The translations under genes were made by a program, and so were the position numbers. The notes beneath the pieces are model-generated. The model saw only the letters and a list, made by a program, of their open reading frames with translations. It was not told the DNA's origin and made no database searches. This document shows, one piece after another, positions 26,863-36,273 of a stretch of DNA of 50,105 bases (positions are counted from its first letter, which is position 1; every line of letters begins with the position of its first letter). This stretch comes from Polaribacter glomeratus (GTDB lineage: Bacteria > Bacteroidota > Bacteroidia > Flavobacteriales > Flavobacteriaceae): assembly GCF_002954665.1 (NCBI RefSeq), contig NZ_MSCM01000001.1, positions 1,068,376 through 1,118,480 of the forward strand, written 5' to 3'.

Positions 26863-29421
26863 ATGAAGACAGACACAAAGTCGATTATTAAAGATTATTT
26901 TAAGAACAAAAGTAAATACGACGAATTATTAACTTCTAAAATGGATATAAAGTCTGATTGGAAGGAATTATTAGATAATTTATTAAAAATTGGTCCTGAA
27001 AAATTAGCTTCTAAACAAGCAGATATTGATTGGCTTTTAGCAGAAAACGGAGTTACCTATAATGTTTACAATGATCCTAAAGGATTAAACAGACCTTGGA
27101 ATTTAAATATTGTTCCGTTTATAATTCATCAAAAAGAATGGGACGTTGTTGAAAAAGGAATTCAGCAACGGTCAGAAATTCTTAATCTTATTTTAAAAGA
27201 TTTATACGGTAAACGTGAATTGCTTAAAAACGGAATTATTCCGCCCGAAGTAATTTATGCGCATCGAGGTTTTTTACGTTCTTGCGATCAAATAGCATAT
27301 AAAACCTCTAAGCAACTTTTAATACATGCGGTAGATTTAGCGAGAGGGCCAGATGGAAGAATGTGGGTTGTAAACGACAGAACACAAGCACCTTCTGGTA
27401 TGGGATATGCTTTAGAAAACCGCTTTTCTATCAGTAAATCTATCCCAGAAATATTTGACGATATTAATGTAAAACAACCTTCAAGTTTTTTTAATGATTT
27501 TAATCAGTTGTTATTAAATGTTGCACCATCAAATGTAGAAAACCCAATGGTTGTTATATTAACACCAGGCCCTTTAAATGAAACCTATTTTGAGCATTCT
27601 TATTTGTCGTCTTTCTTAGGATATCCTTTAGTAAAAGGGAATGATTTAGTGGTTAGAAAAGGTAAAGTTTGGTTAAAATCTTTAAAAGGATTAAAACAAG
27701 TTGATGTTATTTTAAGACGTGTAGACGATGTTTTTATGGATCCTTTAGAATTAAGAGAAGATTCTTATTTAGGTGTTGCTGGTTTGTTAGAAGCGGTGCG
27801 TTTACAAAATGTTGCCATCGTAAATCCTATTGGTAGTGGTGTCTTAGAAAATCCTGCACTTATCCCATTTATGGAAAACATTTGTAAGTATTTTTTAAAT
27901 GAAGAACTAATTCTACCTCAAATTGCCTCTTGGTGGTGCGGACAAGAAAAAGAAAGAAAACATGTTTTAAGCGATTTAACTTCGTATGTTGTAAAAAGAA
28001 TTGACAGATCTAATAGAGAAAATATCTATTTCTGCGAGTTTTTAGATAAAGAAGAACTTAAAAAGTTAACCGATGAGATATTAGAAAATCCAACAAATTT
28101 TGTTGCTCAAGAAAAAATATCATTTTCAACTGCTCCTAATTTTATAAAAGAACATCTGGAGCCTCGTAAGATTTTGTGCCGTACATTTTCTATAGCAAAA
28201 GAAGATAGTTATAGTGTAATGCCAGGTGGTTTGGTAAGAGTTGCTGCAGATCGCGAAGAGTTATTTGTATCTAACCAGCGAGGCGGAACAAGTAAAGATT
28301 TTTGGATTATAAGTGACGACAGTCAAAATTATTTACAAAATTATTCTTGGAATAAAACAATTTCTAATCAAACACTAAGCATTAATGATGTGCCTAGTAA
28401 TACCGCAGAAAATTTATTTTGGTCTGGTAGATATTTAGGAAGAACCTTATTTACTGCAAGGTATTTAAGAATGGTTTTAAACCAAATGATGCATGTACAG
28501 TTTCATAATGACAGAAAATCTGAATCAGAAAGTTTAAAAATATTATTTCAATCCATTACAAACATCACATCAACTTTCCCTGGTTTTACAGGCGAAAATG
28601 AAGAAGAAGCTTTAAGAAATCCGTTAAAAGAAATTACGGGTGTGGCATTAGATTCAAGAAAAATTGGAAGTTTTGCACAATCGTTGCAAAGTTTTACAAT
28701 TTCTTATTATTCTTTAAGAAACTTATGGTCTAAAGATATGTGGCGCGTTTTTGATGCAATTCAAAAACAGTTAAAAAAGGTGAAAGAAGAAGAGGAATAT
28801 ACAATGGTTTCCCTCTCTGCTTTTTTTGATAAAATGATTACGCGATTAATAGCATTTATGGCACTTACTGAAGAAAGTATTTTAGTAAGACATGGACTGT
28901 TACTCTATTTTCTTGGTTTACAAATAGAGCAAGCATCAATGACTATCGAGAAATTTAGATCTTTAATTATTGTAAATTATGATGAAGATTTAGAATATCA
29001 GATTTTAGAATCGCTTTTAAATAGTCATGAAAGTTTAAATATTTATAGACATAGTTATAGTTCTTACTTAAGCATTGAAAATGTAATTAATTTATTGCTT
29101 TTAGACACAGAGTATTCGAGATCTTTAATGTACCAAATACAAAGAATTAAAAAAGATATTGATAGATTACCAAATACAAATTCGAAAACCGAATTAACTC
29201 AATGTCAAGAAAACATAGAGACTGTGCTTTTAAAAATACAAAGTGTACCTATCGAAGAAATGTTAGAAATTGATAAAAACTCTAATATGCGTAAAAAATT
29301 AGATACGTTGTTGTCTGATTTAAGTGATTTATTGCATACCACTTCTTTATCAATTTCAGATACTTATTTTAATCATTCTCAACAACAAAAACAGTTGATG
29401 GATAGAAAAATTGCAAATTAA
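26863..29421 (+). CDS. Circularly permuted ATP-grasp / alpha-E fusion protein
   Basis: An 852-residue fusion. Residues 1-490 are the type 2 circularly permuted ATP-grasp region (DUF404/DUF407), with DVILRRVDDVFMDPLELRED and VMPGGLVRVA. From about 507 (NTAENLFWSGRYLGRT) to the end is an alpha-E helical domain (DUF403). The separate ATP-grasp gene at 31411-32877 has KPVDESGGYGISIG, but here the aligned segment is KRIDRSNRENIYFCEF, so the glycine-rich loop is missing. It may be a non-catalytic or differently acting paralog. It starts 21 bases after the DUF2126 fusion and ends one base before the next transglutaminase gene. Confidence 0.88.
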   Translation: MKTDTKSIIKDYFKNKSKYDELLTSKMDIKSDWKELLDNLLKIGPEKLASKQADIDWLLAENGVTYNVYNDPKGLNRPWNLNIVPFIIHQKEWDVVEKGIQQRSEILNLILKDLYGKRELLKNGIIPPEVIYAHRGFLRSCDQIAYKTSKQLLIHAVDLARGPDGRMWVVNDRTQAPSGMGYALENRFSISKSIPEIFDDINVKQPSSFFNDFNQLLLNVAPSNVENPMVVILTPGPLNETYFEHSYLSSFLGYPLVKGNDLVVRKGKVWLKSLKGLKQVDVILRRVDDVFMDPLELREDSYLGVAGLLEAVRLQNVAIVNPIGSGVLENPALIPFMENICKYFLNEELILPQIASWWCGQEKERKHVLSDLTSYVVKRIDRSNRENIYFCEFLDKEELKKLTDEILENPTNFVAQEKISFSTAPNFIKEHLEPRKILCRTFSIAKEDSYSVMPGGLVRVAADREELFVSNQRGGTSKDFWIISDDSQNYLQNYSWNKTISNQTLSINDVPSNTAENLFWSGRYLGRTLFTARYLRMVLNQMMHVQFHNDRKSESESLKILFQSITNITSTFPGFTGENEEEALRNPLKEITGVALDSRKIGSFAQSLQSFTISYYSLRNLWSKDMWRVFDAIQKQLKKVKEEEEYTMVSLSAFFDKMITRLIAFMALTEESILVRHGLLLYFLGLQIEQASMTIEKFRSLIIVNYDEDLEYQILESLLNSHESLNIYRHSYSSYLSIENVINLLLLDTEYSRSLMYQIQRIKKDIDRLPNTNSKTELTQCQENIETVLLKIQSVPIEEMLEIDKNSNMRKKLDTLLSDLSDLLHTTSLSISDTYFNHSQQQKQLMDRKIAN

Positions 29422-29422
29422 T

Positions 29423-30343
29423 ATGATTTTTGATCTTTGGCATAAAACAAAATATAGTTATGAAAATGGAGCCTCTTTTTGTCATAACATTACTACCTTA
29501 AAACCAAGAAGTTTTAAAGGTCAAGAGTTGTTAGAATATAATTTAGAAATTACTCCTACTCCTACTGATATTTCTGAAAGACTCGATTTTTTTGGAAATA
29601 CAGTTACTCGTTTTTCAATACAACAAAATCATAAAGAACTAATTGTAATTGCTAGAAGTAAAGTTTCTAGGGATTATAATTTACAAATAGAAAGTAAAAA
29701 TGCTGTAGAAGGAAAAAAAATAACCATTGAAAAAGCATTAAAACTTTTAAAAGAAGTGGATCCAGAAACCGTTGAAGCCAGACAGTTTGCGCTATTATCA
29801 CCTTTAATTTCTGATATTAGTCCAGAAATTTTGGCTTATGCTGCAAAATCTTTTAAACCAGAAAGGTCTTTATTTGATGCTTCTTACGAGTTAATGGAAC
29901 GAATTTTTACTGATTTTGATTTTGATCCTAGTTTTTCAACCATTGCAACTCCTTTAAAAGAGGTAATGAAAGAGAAAAAAGGAGTTTGTCAAGATTTTGC
30001 ACAAATAGCAATCGCCTGCGTGCGTTCTATGGGTTTACCTGCAAGGTACGTAAGTGGTTATATAGAAACTTTACCACCTCCAGGAAAAGAAAAATTGATA
30101 GGAACGGATGCATCACACGCTTGGTTTTCTGTTTTTATACCTCAGTATGGTTGGATAGATTTTGACCCTACAAATAATCAAATACCCAAAAACCAACACA
30201 TTGTAGTTGCTTATGGTCGTGATTATTATGATGTACCTCCTTTAAAAGGAGTTATTTATAGCACAGGAAGCAGTACTATGGATGTTGCTGTAGATTTAAG
30301 ACCTGCAAAAGCGCATCAAACTCAGAGTCAATCTCAATCTTAA
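29423..30343 (+). CDS. Transglutaminase-like cysteine peptidase
   Basis: A 306-residue protein: N-terminal transglutaminase beta domain (FDLWHKTKYSYENGASF, LKPRSF) and core with Cys189 (KKGVCQDFAQ), His232 (DASHAWFSVF) and Asp248 (WIDFDPTNN), a complete triad. ATG 29423 lies one base after the previous stop and is preferred over a TTG at 29411. The C-terminus has a Gln/Ser-rich tail (AHQTQSQSQS). Its relatives act as peptidases rather than cross-linkers. Third gene of the plus-strand half of the cluster; it faces the minus-strand alpha-E gene across a shared hairpin. Confidence 0.9.
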   Translation: MIFDLWHKTKYSYENGASFCHNITTLKPRSFKGQELLEYNLEITPTPTDISERLDFFGNTVTRFSIQQNHKELIVIARSKVSRDYNLQIESKNAVEGKKITIEKALKLLKEVDPETVEARQFALLSPLISDISPEILAYAAKSFKPERSLFDASYELMERIFTDFDFDPSFSTIATPLKEVMKEKKGVCQDFAQIAIACVRSMGLPARYVSGYIETLPPPGKEKLIGTDASHAWFSVFIPQYGWIDFDPTNNQIPKNQHIVVAYGRDYYDVPPLKGVIYSTGSSTMDVAVDLRPAKAHQTQSQSQS

Positions 30344-30386
30344 ACAAAAAAAATGTGCATTTTAAAATTGTTTTCAAAATGCACAT
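30344..30386. terminator. Hairpin between convergent operons
   Basis: ATGTGCATTTT at 30353-30363 and AAAATGCACAT at 30376-30386 are perfect 11-bp complements around a 12-base loop. The A run at 30346-30352 gives a T run on the minus strand, so it is a good terminator for the alpha-E/ATP-grasp operon; for the plus strand the following T tract is weak. Confidence 0.75.
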
Positions 30387-30407
30387 ACTATTTTACTAAT
30401 ACAGTTC

Positions 30408-31403
30408 TTATTTTTGTAATTGTTTCTGAGTTTGTTTTTTTACAACAGCTACGTCAGAAATATTAAAATAATTACTTTCTAATTTTTCTGCAATTAAAAT
30501 TAATTTTTCAATTAATTCGCCAGTAAATACTTCTAAATTTTCATCGATATCCGTCATCAATTTATAGTCAAAATCAGCTTTCATTTTACCAATTAAAAAT
30601 GCTGCTGAATCATTTGCAGCGTATTTATTAATAGAAATAATGTTGATGTATTTATTAATTTGAGACAAACAGTTTTTTATCGATCTTGGACATTTAGAGT
30701 TTAGAATTAAAAACTCTAACGTAGATTCTCTTACAGGCGTTTTTTTATAAAATCTACGCATCATATCATACGAAGAAACACATTTTAATAAAGTTGCCCA
30801 CTGATAACTCCCATCCGAAGCATCGCCATGAATTACTTTTGCGGCAGCTGCATCACTTAATTTTGAATTTATAATTCTAGAAACCTGTAATGCTCTTTCT
30901 ATATATATACCAAGCATAATAATTGCATATACTTCATCATGCAGAAGTGTGCTTTTTATTTTACTTCTAATTTCTGATGCTGACTGTATCACCAAAGAAG
31001 TAAAATCATGTAAACCACTTTTTACAAATTTATCTGCTGGATATCCTTTTATAGTATGATTAATTCTGTTAATACATTCAAATAATTCTGTAGAAATTAA
31101 ATCTCTAGAGCTTCTTGCATTTTCGTGTGCATTTGTAAATGCGTTTAATATCGAGTACGGTTTGTCTACATTTAAACCTACATTAAACAAAACATCTTCT
31201 TCATCTAAAATTTTATCGGAATCAATGATTTCATTGGCAGACATGTACATTGTAGATCTTAAAACAAACTGTCTAGATCTTGATAATTCATCGGGTGCAT
31301 CTAAAGATGTAAAATAATTAACGCTTAAAAAACGAGCCAAATGCTCTGTACGTTCTATATATCTTCCCATCCAAAAAAGATTATTGGCTACTCTTGCTAA
31401 CAT
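30408..31403 (-). CDS. Alpha-E domain protein (DUF403)
   Basis: A 331-residue, nearly all-helical protein of COG2307. It opens MLARVANNLFWMGRYIERTEHLARFL, the alpha-E signature with the conserved Trp-x-Gly-Arg-Tyr-x-Glu-Arg, and includes WATLLKCVSSYDMMRRFYK, typical of the second half. It corresponds to the C-terminal half of the fusion at 26863-29421. The biochemical role is unknown; it always accompanies permuted ATP-grasp proteins and is presumed to form a complex with them. It starts 7 bases after the ATP-grasp gene. Confidence 0.9.
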   Translation of the reverse strand: MLARVANNLFWMGRYIERTEHLARFLSVNYFTSLDAPDELSRSRQFVLRSTMYMSANEIIDSDKILDEEDVLFNVGLNVDKPYSILNAFTNAHENARSSRDLISTELFECINRINHTIKGYPADKFVKSGLHDFTSLVIQSASEIRSKIKSTLLHDEVYAIIMLGIYIERALQVSRIINSKLSDAAAAKVIHGDASDGSYQWATLLKCVSSYDMMRRFYKKTPVRESTLEFLILNSKCPRSIKNCLSQINKYINIISINKYAANDSAAFLIGKMKADFDYKLMTDIDENLEVFTGELIEKLILIAEKLESNYFNISDVAVVKKQTQKQLQK

Positions 31404-31410
31404 ATAATTT

Positions 31411-32877
31411 TTATTTTTTTAAAACCCAAGTATCTTTTGAGCCTCCACCTTGAGATGAATTTACTATTAAATTTCCTTTTTTAAGCGCAACTCTTGTAAG
31501 ACCTCCTTTTAATACAAAGTCGATATCTTTCCCTAACAAAGTAAAAGTTCTTAAATCTACGTGTCTAGACTCAAAAGACTCACTTCCTTCAATATATGTT
31601 GGATGCGTTGATAAAGACATAATAGGCTGTGCTATATATTTTCTTGGTTCTGCTATAATGGTTTTCTTAACAGCTTCAATTTCTTCTTTAGTTAATCTGT
31701 TTCCAATAGAAATACCGTATCCACCAGATTCATCAACAGGTTTAACAACTAATTTATCTATATTTTCTAAAACATAGCTTAATTCATCTTTTCTACTGCA
31801 ATGATAGGTATGTACATTGTTTAAAATAGGTTCTTCATCAAGGTAATACTTAATAATTTGTGGCATGTAAGTATACACCGCTTTATCATCTGCAACTCCA
31901 GTTCCTGGTGCGTTTATTAAAGTAACATTTCCTTTTTGATATACAGAAAATAAACCAGGAACACCTAGCATAGAATCTTTTCTAAAGACTAATGGATCTA
32001 TAAATAAATCATCTACTCTTCTATAGATTACGTCTACTTTTTCTGGGCCATAAATGGTTCTCATGTACACAAAATCATTTTCTACAAACAGATCTCTTCC
32101 TTCAACTAAAACAACACCCATTTGTTTTGCAAGAAATGAATGCTCGTAATAAGCAGAATTATAAACTCCAGGAGTTATAATAACGCAAACTGGTGCATCA
32201 ACACCTTTTGGTTTAACAGATTCCATAGTTTCTAATAATTTAGAACCATAATCTACAACTGTGTGTGCGTTGTATTGATTAAAAACACCAAAAAGAGAGT
32301 GTTTTACTGCGTTTCTATTACCAACAACATAACTTACCCCAGAAGGACACCTAATGTTGTCTTCTAAAACATAATAATTACCGTCTGAGTGTTTTATTAA
32401 ATCTGTACCAGAAATATGGTTGTAAATACCTTCTGGCGGATCTAAACCTTTCATTTGTGGTAAAAAATTTACAGATGAATTTATTAGATCTATAGGAACA
32501 ATACCTTGTTTTATTATTTTTTGGTCATGGTATAAATCCCAAAGAAAAAGATTTAAGGCTTTACTTCTTTGTAAAACTCCTTTTTCGATGGTAGTCCATT
32601 CTTTATTATTAATAATTCTTGGAAATAAATCGAAAGGAAAAATTTGTTCCTTCACTTCTTTTTCACCATACACTTGAAAAGTAATTCCTAAGTTGAAAAA
32701 TGACGCTTTTGCCTGCGCATTTAAACGATTATATTCTTCAACGGAATAACTACTAAATAAATCGTAAAGAGTTTTATATATTTCTCTTACCTCATTATTC
32801 TCGTTAAATAACTCGTCATAAAGCTTTGGGTTGAATTCATAAGTAGAAAATAGCGGTAGTTTATTAGTGTCTTTCAA
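31411..32877 (-). CDS. Circularly permuted type 2 ATP-grasp protein (DUF404/407)
   Basis: A 488-residue probable ATP-dependent carboxylate-amine ligase. Visible motifs: EDNIRCPSGVSYVVGNR, DVIYRRVDDLFIDPL, LINAPGTGV, the ATP-binding KPVDESGGYGISIG and FVLKGGLTRVAL, all expected of an active enzyme. The start must be TTG at 32877, because a stop lies two codons upstream and no in-frame ATG occurs in the N-terminal domain. First gene of the minus-strand half of the cluster. By family it should join a carboxylate to an amine; substrates unknown. Confidence 0.9.
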   Translation of the reverse strand: MKDTNKLPLFSTYEFNPKLYDELFNENNEVREIYKTLYDLFSSYSVEEYNRLNAQAKASFFNLGITFQVYGEKEVKEQIFPFDLFPRIINNKEWTTIEKGVLQRSKALNLFLWDLYHDQKIIKQGIVPIDLINSSVNFLPQMKGLDPPEGIYNHISGTDLIKHSDGNYYVLEDNIRCPSGVSYVVGNRNAVKHSLFGVFNQYNAHTVVDYGSKLLETMESVKPKGVDAPVCVIITPGVYNSAYYEHSFLAKQMGVVLVEGRDLFVENDFVYMRTIYGPEKVDVIYRRVDDLFIDPLVFRKDSMLGVPGLFSVYQKGNVTLINAPGTGVADDKAVYTYMPQIIKYYLDEEPILNNVHTYHCSRKDELSYVLENIDKLVVKPVDESGGYGISIGNRLTKEEIEAVKKTIIAEPRKYIAQPIMSLSTHPTYIEGSESFESRHVDLRTFTLLGKDIDFVLKGGLTRVALKKGNLIVNSSQGGGSKDTWVLKK

Positions 32878-33049
32878 ATTTTAAATTTTTTAGTAAATAT
32901 AAAATACTTTGCTCAAAATAATAATTTTTTTTTACATATGATATGATTAATTTAAAAAAAATGTGAACCTTTTTATTTAATTACATTTATCGTAAAATTT
33001 ACTTCTAATTATTTTAAAAAATGTAATAATAATATCAAGTCAAACTTAT

Positions 33050-34342
33050 TTATGTAGCTTTAACCTTAAAAGAGGCTACTATTAAAAATAATAAAAACGG
33101 AATTGTTAAGTAACTTATAAAGCTGTAAGAATTAAAAAATGAAAAACAATAACTAAACAAACTAGGTGCTATTGCACTCGCAATTACTAAAAAGCTCATT
33201 ACTTTACCTGTAATTGAACCCAAGTATTTTCTGCCATAAAAACGAGGCCAAGAAACTGCATTTACAACAGCAAATAAACCTCCAAATAAACCTAAACCTA
33301 TAATTAATAAATAGACTCCAATTGAATTCGACAGTAGTAATAACCCCAAAGAAGCTAAAACCCCGCTCACCAGCATCATGTATAAATAAATTTTATGATT
33401 TATATAATCACTTAAAATATTGCATAAAGTAGAAACAAAAATGGCAATTACAGAAATTGGTAAAAACACAGCAATTGCTGCTGTTTTTGTGTACTCTTGA
33501 CCTGCAAAAATAGAAACAATATGAAATGTAAAACCTGTAATAAAAAAACTATTAAATGCTAATGTGAGGCCAAACATCCAAAAAGTACGTGTTTTTTTTG
33601 CTTCTGCTAAAGTGAAATTTTGTTCTTTTTCTTTTTCCTTATTACTTTTTTTTTGAAACCCATCGGGAACTAAATCAAAATCTTCTGGTTTATTTCTATA
33701 AAATTGAATTATAAAAAAGCTGAATATAAATAAACAAATAGCTAATATTTGCCAGCTCATCTGCCAACCATTAGTATCAATTAATTTATTGATTAAAATT
33801 GGTGAACAAGAAAAACCCAGAGAAACTGTAATACTACTTATAGAATTCATTTTTCCTCGATTTTTATCAAACCACATCATAATCATATTTCTAGACGACA
33901 TTGTTAAAACTCCTTGTCCGCAAAAGCGGATACAAAAAAACAAAAATGTAATAATTAGAAAAGGAACAAGCCAAGAATCGGTATAAAATATGGATTTAAA
34001 AAAAGTACTAATTTTAACAGAAATAGAAAACATTAATAAAGAAACTCCTAATAAAAAAGCAGCGAAAAAAGCAACAAAACGTGCTCCATATTTATCAAAT
34101 AAAACACCCGCTTTCGATACAAAAAAAGCACTAATTAAAGTACCAATCATATAGGCATTGCTAAATTGATTTCTGGTTAAACCCAGAGCATCTTTTACAG
34201 GATCTGTAAAAACGGAAACGCCAACTGTTTGCCCAGGTATACTTGCTAAAATACCAACACTACCAATTCCTAAAACTACATAACCGTAATAAAAAGGAGT
34301 TCTTTTAGGATTAACAAAAGAAAATTTATTAGCGTTTTTCAT
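33050..34342 (-). CDS. Major facilitator superfamily transporter
   Basis: A 430-residue protein with about twelve membrane helices split by a basic loop near residue 220 (GFQKKSNKEKEKEQ). Early sequence YYGYVVLGIGSVGILASIPGQTVGV and the loop-2/3 motif GVLFDKYGARFVA (MFS motif A-like, G-x3-D-x-x-G-x-R) support MFS. FYGRKYLGSITGKVMSF in the second half is the matching duplicated motif. The opening resembles oxalate/formate or monocarboxylate-type antiporters, but the substrate cannot be fixed. It is preceded by the EamA transporter gene on the same strand, 45 bases away. Confidence 0.88.
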   Translation of the reverse strand: MKNANKFSFVNPKRTPFYYGYVVLGIGSVGILASIPGQTVGVSVFTDPVKDALGLTRNQFSNAYMIGTLISAFFVSKAGVLFDKYGARFVAFFAAFLLGVSLLMFSISVKISTFFKSIFYTDSWLVPFLIITFLFFCIRFCGQGVLTMSSRNMIMMWFDKNRGKMNSISSITVSLGFSCSPILINKLIDTNGWQMSWQILAICLFIFSFFIIQFYRNKPEDFDLVPDGFQKKSNKEKEKEQNFTLAEAKKTRTFWMFGLTLAFNSFFITGFTFHIVSIFAGQEYTKTAAIAVFLPISVIAIFVSTLCNILSDYINHKIYLYMMLVSGVLASLGLLLLSNSIGVYLLIIGLGLFGGLFAVVNAVSWPRFYGRKYLGSITGKVMSFLVIASAIAPSLFSYCFSFFNSYSFISYLTIPFLLFLIVASFKVKAT

Positions 34343-34386
34343 TCATAATTTTGTAAAAATTACTGCCTAAAAATAATTCTTTTTAA

Positions 34387-35277
34387 TTAAACTTGTCTCT
34401 TTCTCGAAGTAATAAAATAAACCCCTGTTAATAAAACTACAGACGCTACAATAGATTGTGCTGTAAATTCTTCCTCTAAAAAATACCAGCCCAAAAACAT
34501 GGCAATTATAGGATTTACATAGGCAGATGTTGATACTTTTTCTGGTGATACTACTTTTAGTAAATAATTGAATGATGTAAAAGCAAGAATACTACCAAAG
34601 GTGATCAGAAAAAACATAGAACCTACTACTTTAGGACTCCATAATGTTGGCGCAATCCATTCTTCATTAAAACCTAAACTTGCAATAGTCAACATTATAC
34701 CTGCTATAATCATTTGATAACCAGTACTTACAAAAAAGTTTTTTGGTAAATCTGCTTTAGAAACAAACACACTACCATAACTCCAGCTTAAAACACAGGT
34801 AAACATCATAAAGATTCCTAAAAGACTTTCTTCAGAAACTGCAATTTCTGATTGACTTACCAATAAATACATTCCAAATACACCTAATAAAACCCCAATT
34901 ATCGATTTTTTTTGCATTTGTTTTTGATCTATTAAACGCAATAATAACAATACAAAAAGCGGTTGGGTTGATGCTAAAAGTGACGCAAAACCAGAATCTA
35001 CATATTTTAAAGCCCAAACAAAAACGCCGTTACCATAAACCAGAAATAAAAACCCTGATATTAAAGAGTTTAACAATTGCTTTTTTGTAATAACTAACGA
35101 TTTTTTAAGCACCTTTGCAATAATTAATATTAGAAAACCAGCCGTTAAAAAACGAATAGAAGCTAAGAAAAAAGGTGATAATTCTGTTACTGCAATTTTA
35201 TTAAATAAATAGGTAGAACCCCAAATTACATAAATAGCAATAAAGGCGATGATTATAAGTGCTTTAGAATTTTTCAA
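34387..35277 (-). CDS. EamA/DMT family transporter
   Basis: A 296-residue protein with ten predicted helices as two EamA repeats. FIAIYVIWGSTYLFNKIAV is the standard first helix, LLASTQPLFVLLLLRL ends the first repeat, and STSAYVNPIIAMFLGWYFLEEEFT is the signature of the second. Members export amino acids or metabolites such as threonine or nucleosides; nothing here fixes the substrate. The start is TTG at 35277; upstream in-frame codons hold no ATG. Divergent from the LytTR regulator gene. Confidence 0.88.
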   Translation of the reverse strand: MKNSKALIIIAFIAIYVIWGSTYLFNKIAVTELSPFFLASIRFLTAGFLILIIAKVLKKSLVITKKQLLNSLISGFLFLVYGNGVFVWALKYVDSGFASLLASTQPLFVLLLLRLIDQKQMQKKSIIGVLLGVFGMYLLVSQSEIAVSEESLLGIFMMFTCVLSWSYGSVFVSKADLPKNFFVSTGYQMIIAGIMLTIASLGFNEEWIAPTLWSPKVVGSMFFLITFGSILAFTSFNYLLKVVSPEKVSTSAYVNPIIAMFLGWYFLEEEFTAQSIVASVVLLTGVYFITSRKRQV

Positions 35278-35344
35278 TTGAGTTGTATTAGTTGCTGTAA
35301 AAGTACTCTTTATATTTTCTGTTTAATAAAATTTATAATTGTTT

Positions 35345-35352
35345 TATATTTG
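35345..35352 (+). promoter_or_regulatory. Possible -7 box (TATATTTG)
   Basis: TATATTTG fits TAnnTTTG and ends 24 bases before the TTG start of the LytTR gene. No clear -33 element. Low-weight motif evidence. Confidence 0.4.
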
Positions 35353-35376
35353 ATGAAATCATTAAATATTCTGTAA

Positions 35377-36177
35377 TTGTTGAATAAAAAATATCCTTTT
35401 GATCCTTCTTTAAAACATCATTTTATAATTGCTTTTGGCTTGGCTATTTGGATTTTTGTTTTCCTATATTTTACAGAACCTTTAGATGTTTCTGAATTTC
35501 AGAAATCAGAAAAACTAATTTATTTGCCACTATATGGCCTATTAGGTGCTTTTTGTTACTTGGTGTTTTTACCAATTCAGAATTATATACATAAAAAAAA
35601 TGATCAAAATTGGTTTGTAAAATCCGAAATCCTATTCTTTCTGATATTCATTTTAGTAAGTATTGTTATTGCAAGAATCTTTTATTTGTATGTAATCGTT
35701 CTTGGTGAACAAAACCCATATACTTTATGGTATCACTTAAAAACTGTCTTAATCCCTGCTTTTTCTACCATTTTACCAATTATTATTTTTGGAAGGTTTG
35801 CTTTTGGAAAATACAAGATCAAACAAACAGAAGCGCAAAAAATAGAAATTAAAGGCGAAGGCAATTACGAAGGTTTGCGATTGTTTTTTAAGGATGTTGT
35901 TTGCATACAATCTTCGGATAATTATGTGGAAGTATTTTATCTATCCGGAACGGAGTTAAAGAAGAGTTTAATCAGAAATAAATTGTCTGTGCTTGCAGAT
36001 GAGTTTCCTCAATTATTGAGAACACATCGCTCTTATTTGATTAATCCGTTTCACTTTTCTCAATGGAAAACAGCAAATAGCAAACTCTTTGTGTTGTTAT
36101 CTCACCACATAGAAGTGCCCGTTTCTAGAACCTATCAAAAGGATGTAAAAACTGTATTGAATTCTACCACAATATAA
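35377..36177 (+). CDS. LytTR-type membrane-bound transcriptional regulator
   Basis: A 266-residue protein with four N-terminal membrane helices (about residues 15-145) followed by a LytTR DNA-binding domain (about 165-262: VVCIQSSDNYVEVFYLSG, LIRNKLSVLADEFPQLLRTHRSYLIN, VPVSRTYQKDV). It lacks a receiver domain, so the membrane part probably senses directly. Tandem TTG codons (35377, 35380) are the only sensible starts; no ATG precedes the first helix. The S41-like gene follows 96 bases downstream with its own possible promoter. Confidence 0.88.
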   Translation: MLNKKYPFDPSLKHHFIIAFGLAIWIFVFLYFTEPLDVSEFQKSEKLIYLPLYGLLGAFCYLVFLPIQNYIHKKNDQNWFVKSEILFFLIFILVSIVIARIFYLYVIVLGEQNPYTLWYHLKTVLIPAFSTILPIIIFGRFAFGKYKIKQTEAQKIEIKGEGNYEGLRLFFKDVVCIQSSDNYVEVFYLSGTELKKSLIRNKLSVLADEFPQLLRTHRSYLINPFHFSQWKTANSKLFVLLSHHIEVPVSRTYQKDVKTVLNSTTI

Positions 36178-36230
36178 CTACATTTCGCCCCAAACAGTTA
36201 TTATCAAAGAGTTTTATGTTTATATTTTTC

Positions 36231-36238
36231 TAATTTTG
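36231..36238 (+). promoter_or_regulatory. Possible -7 box (TAATTTTG)
   Basis: TAATTTTG fits TAnnTTTG and lies 36 bases before the ATG of the S41-like gene. No convincing -33 partner. Low-weight motif evidence. Confidence 0.4.
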
Positions 36239-36273
36239 TCTCAGAAAGTTTCATCATATAAAATTACCAACTC

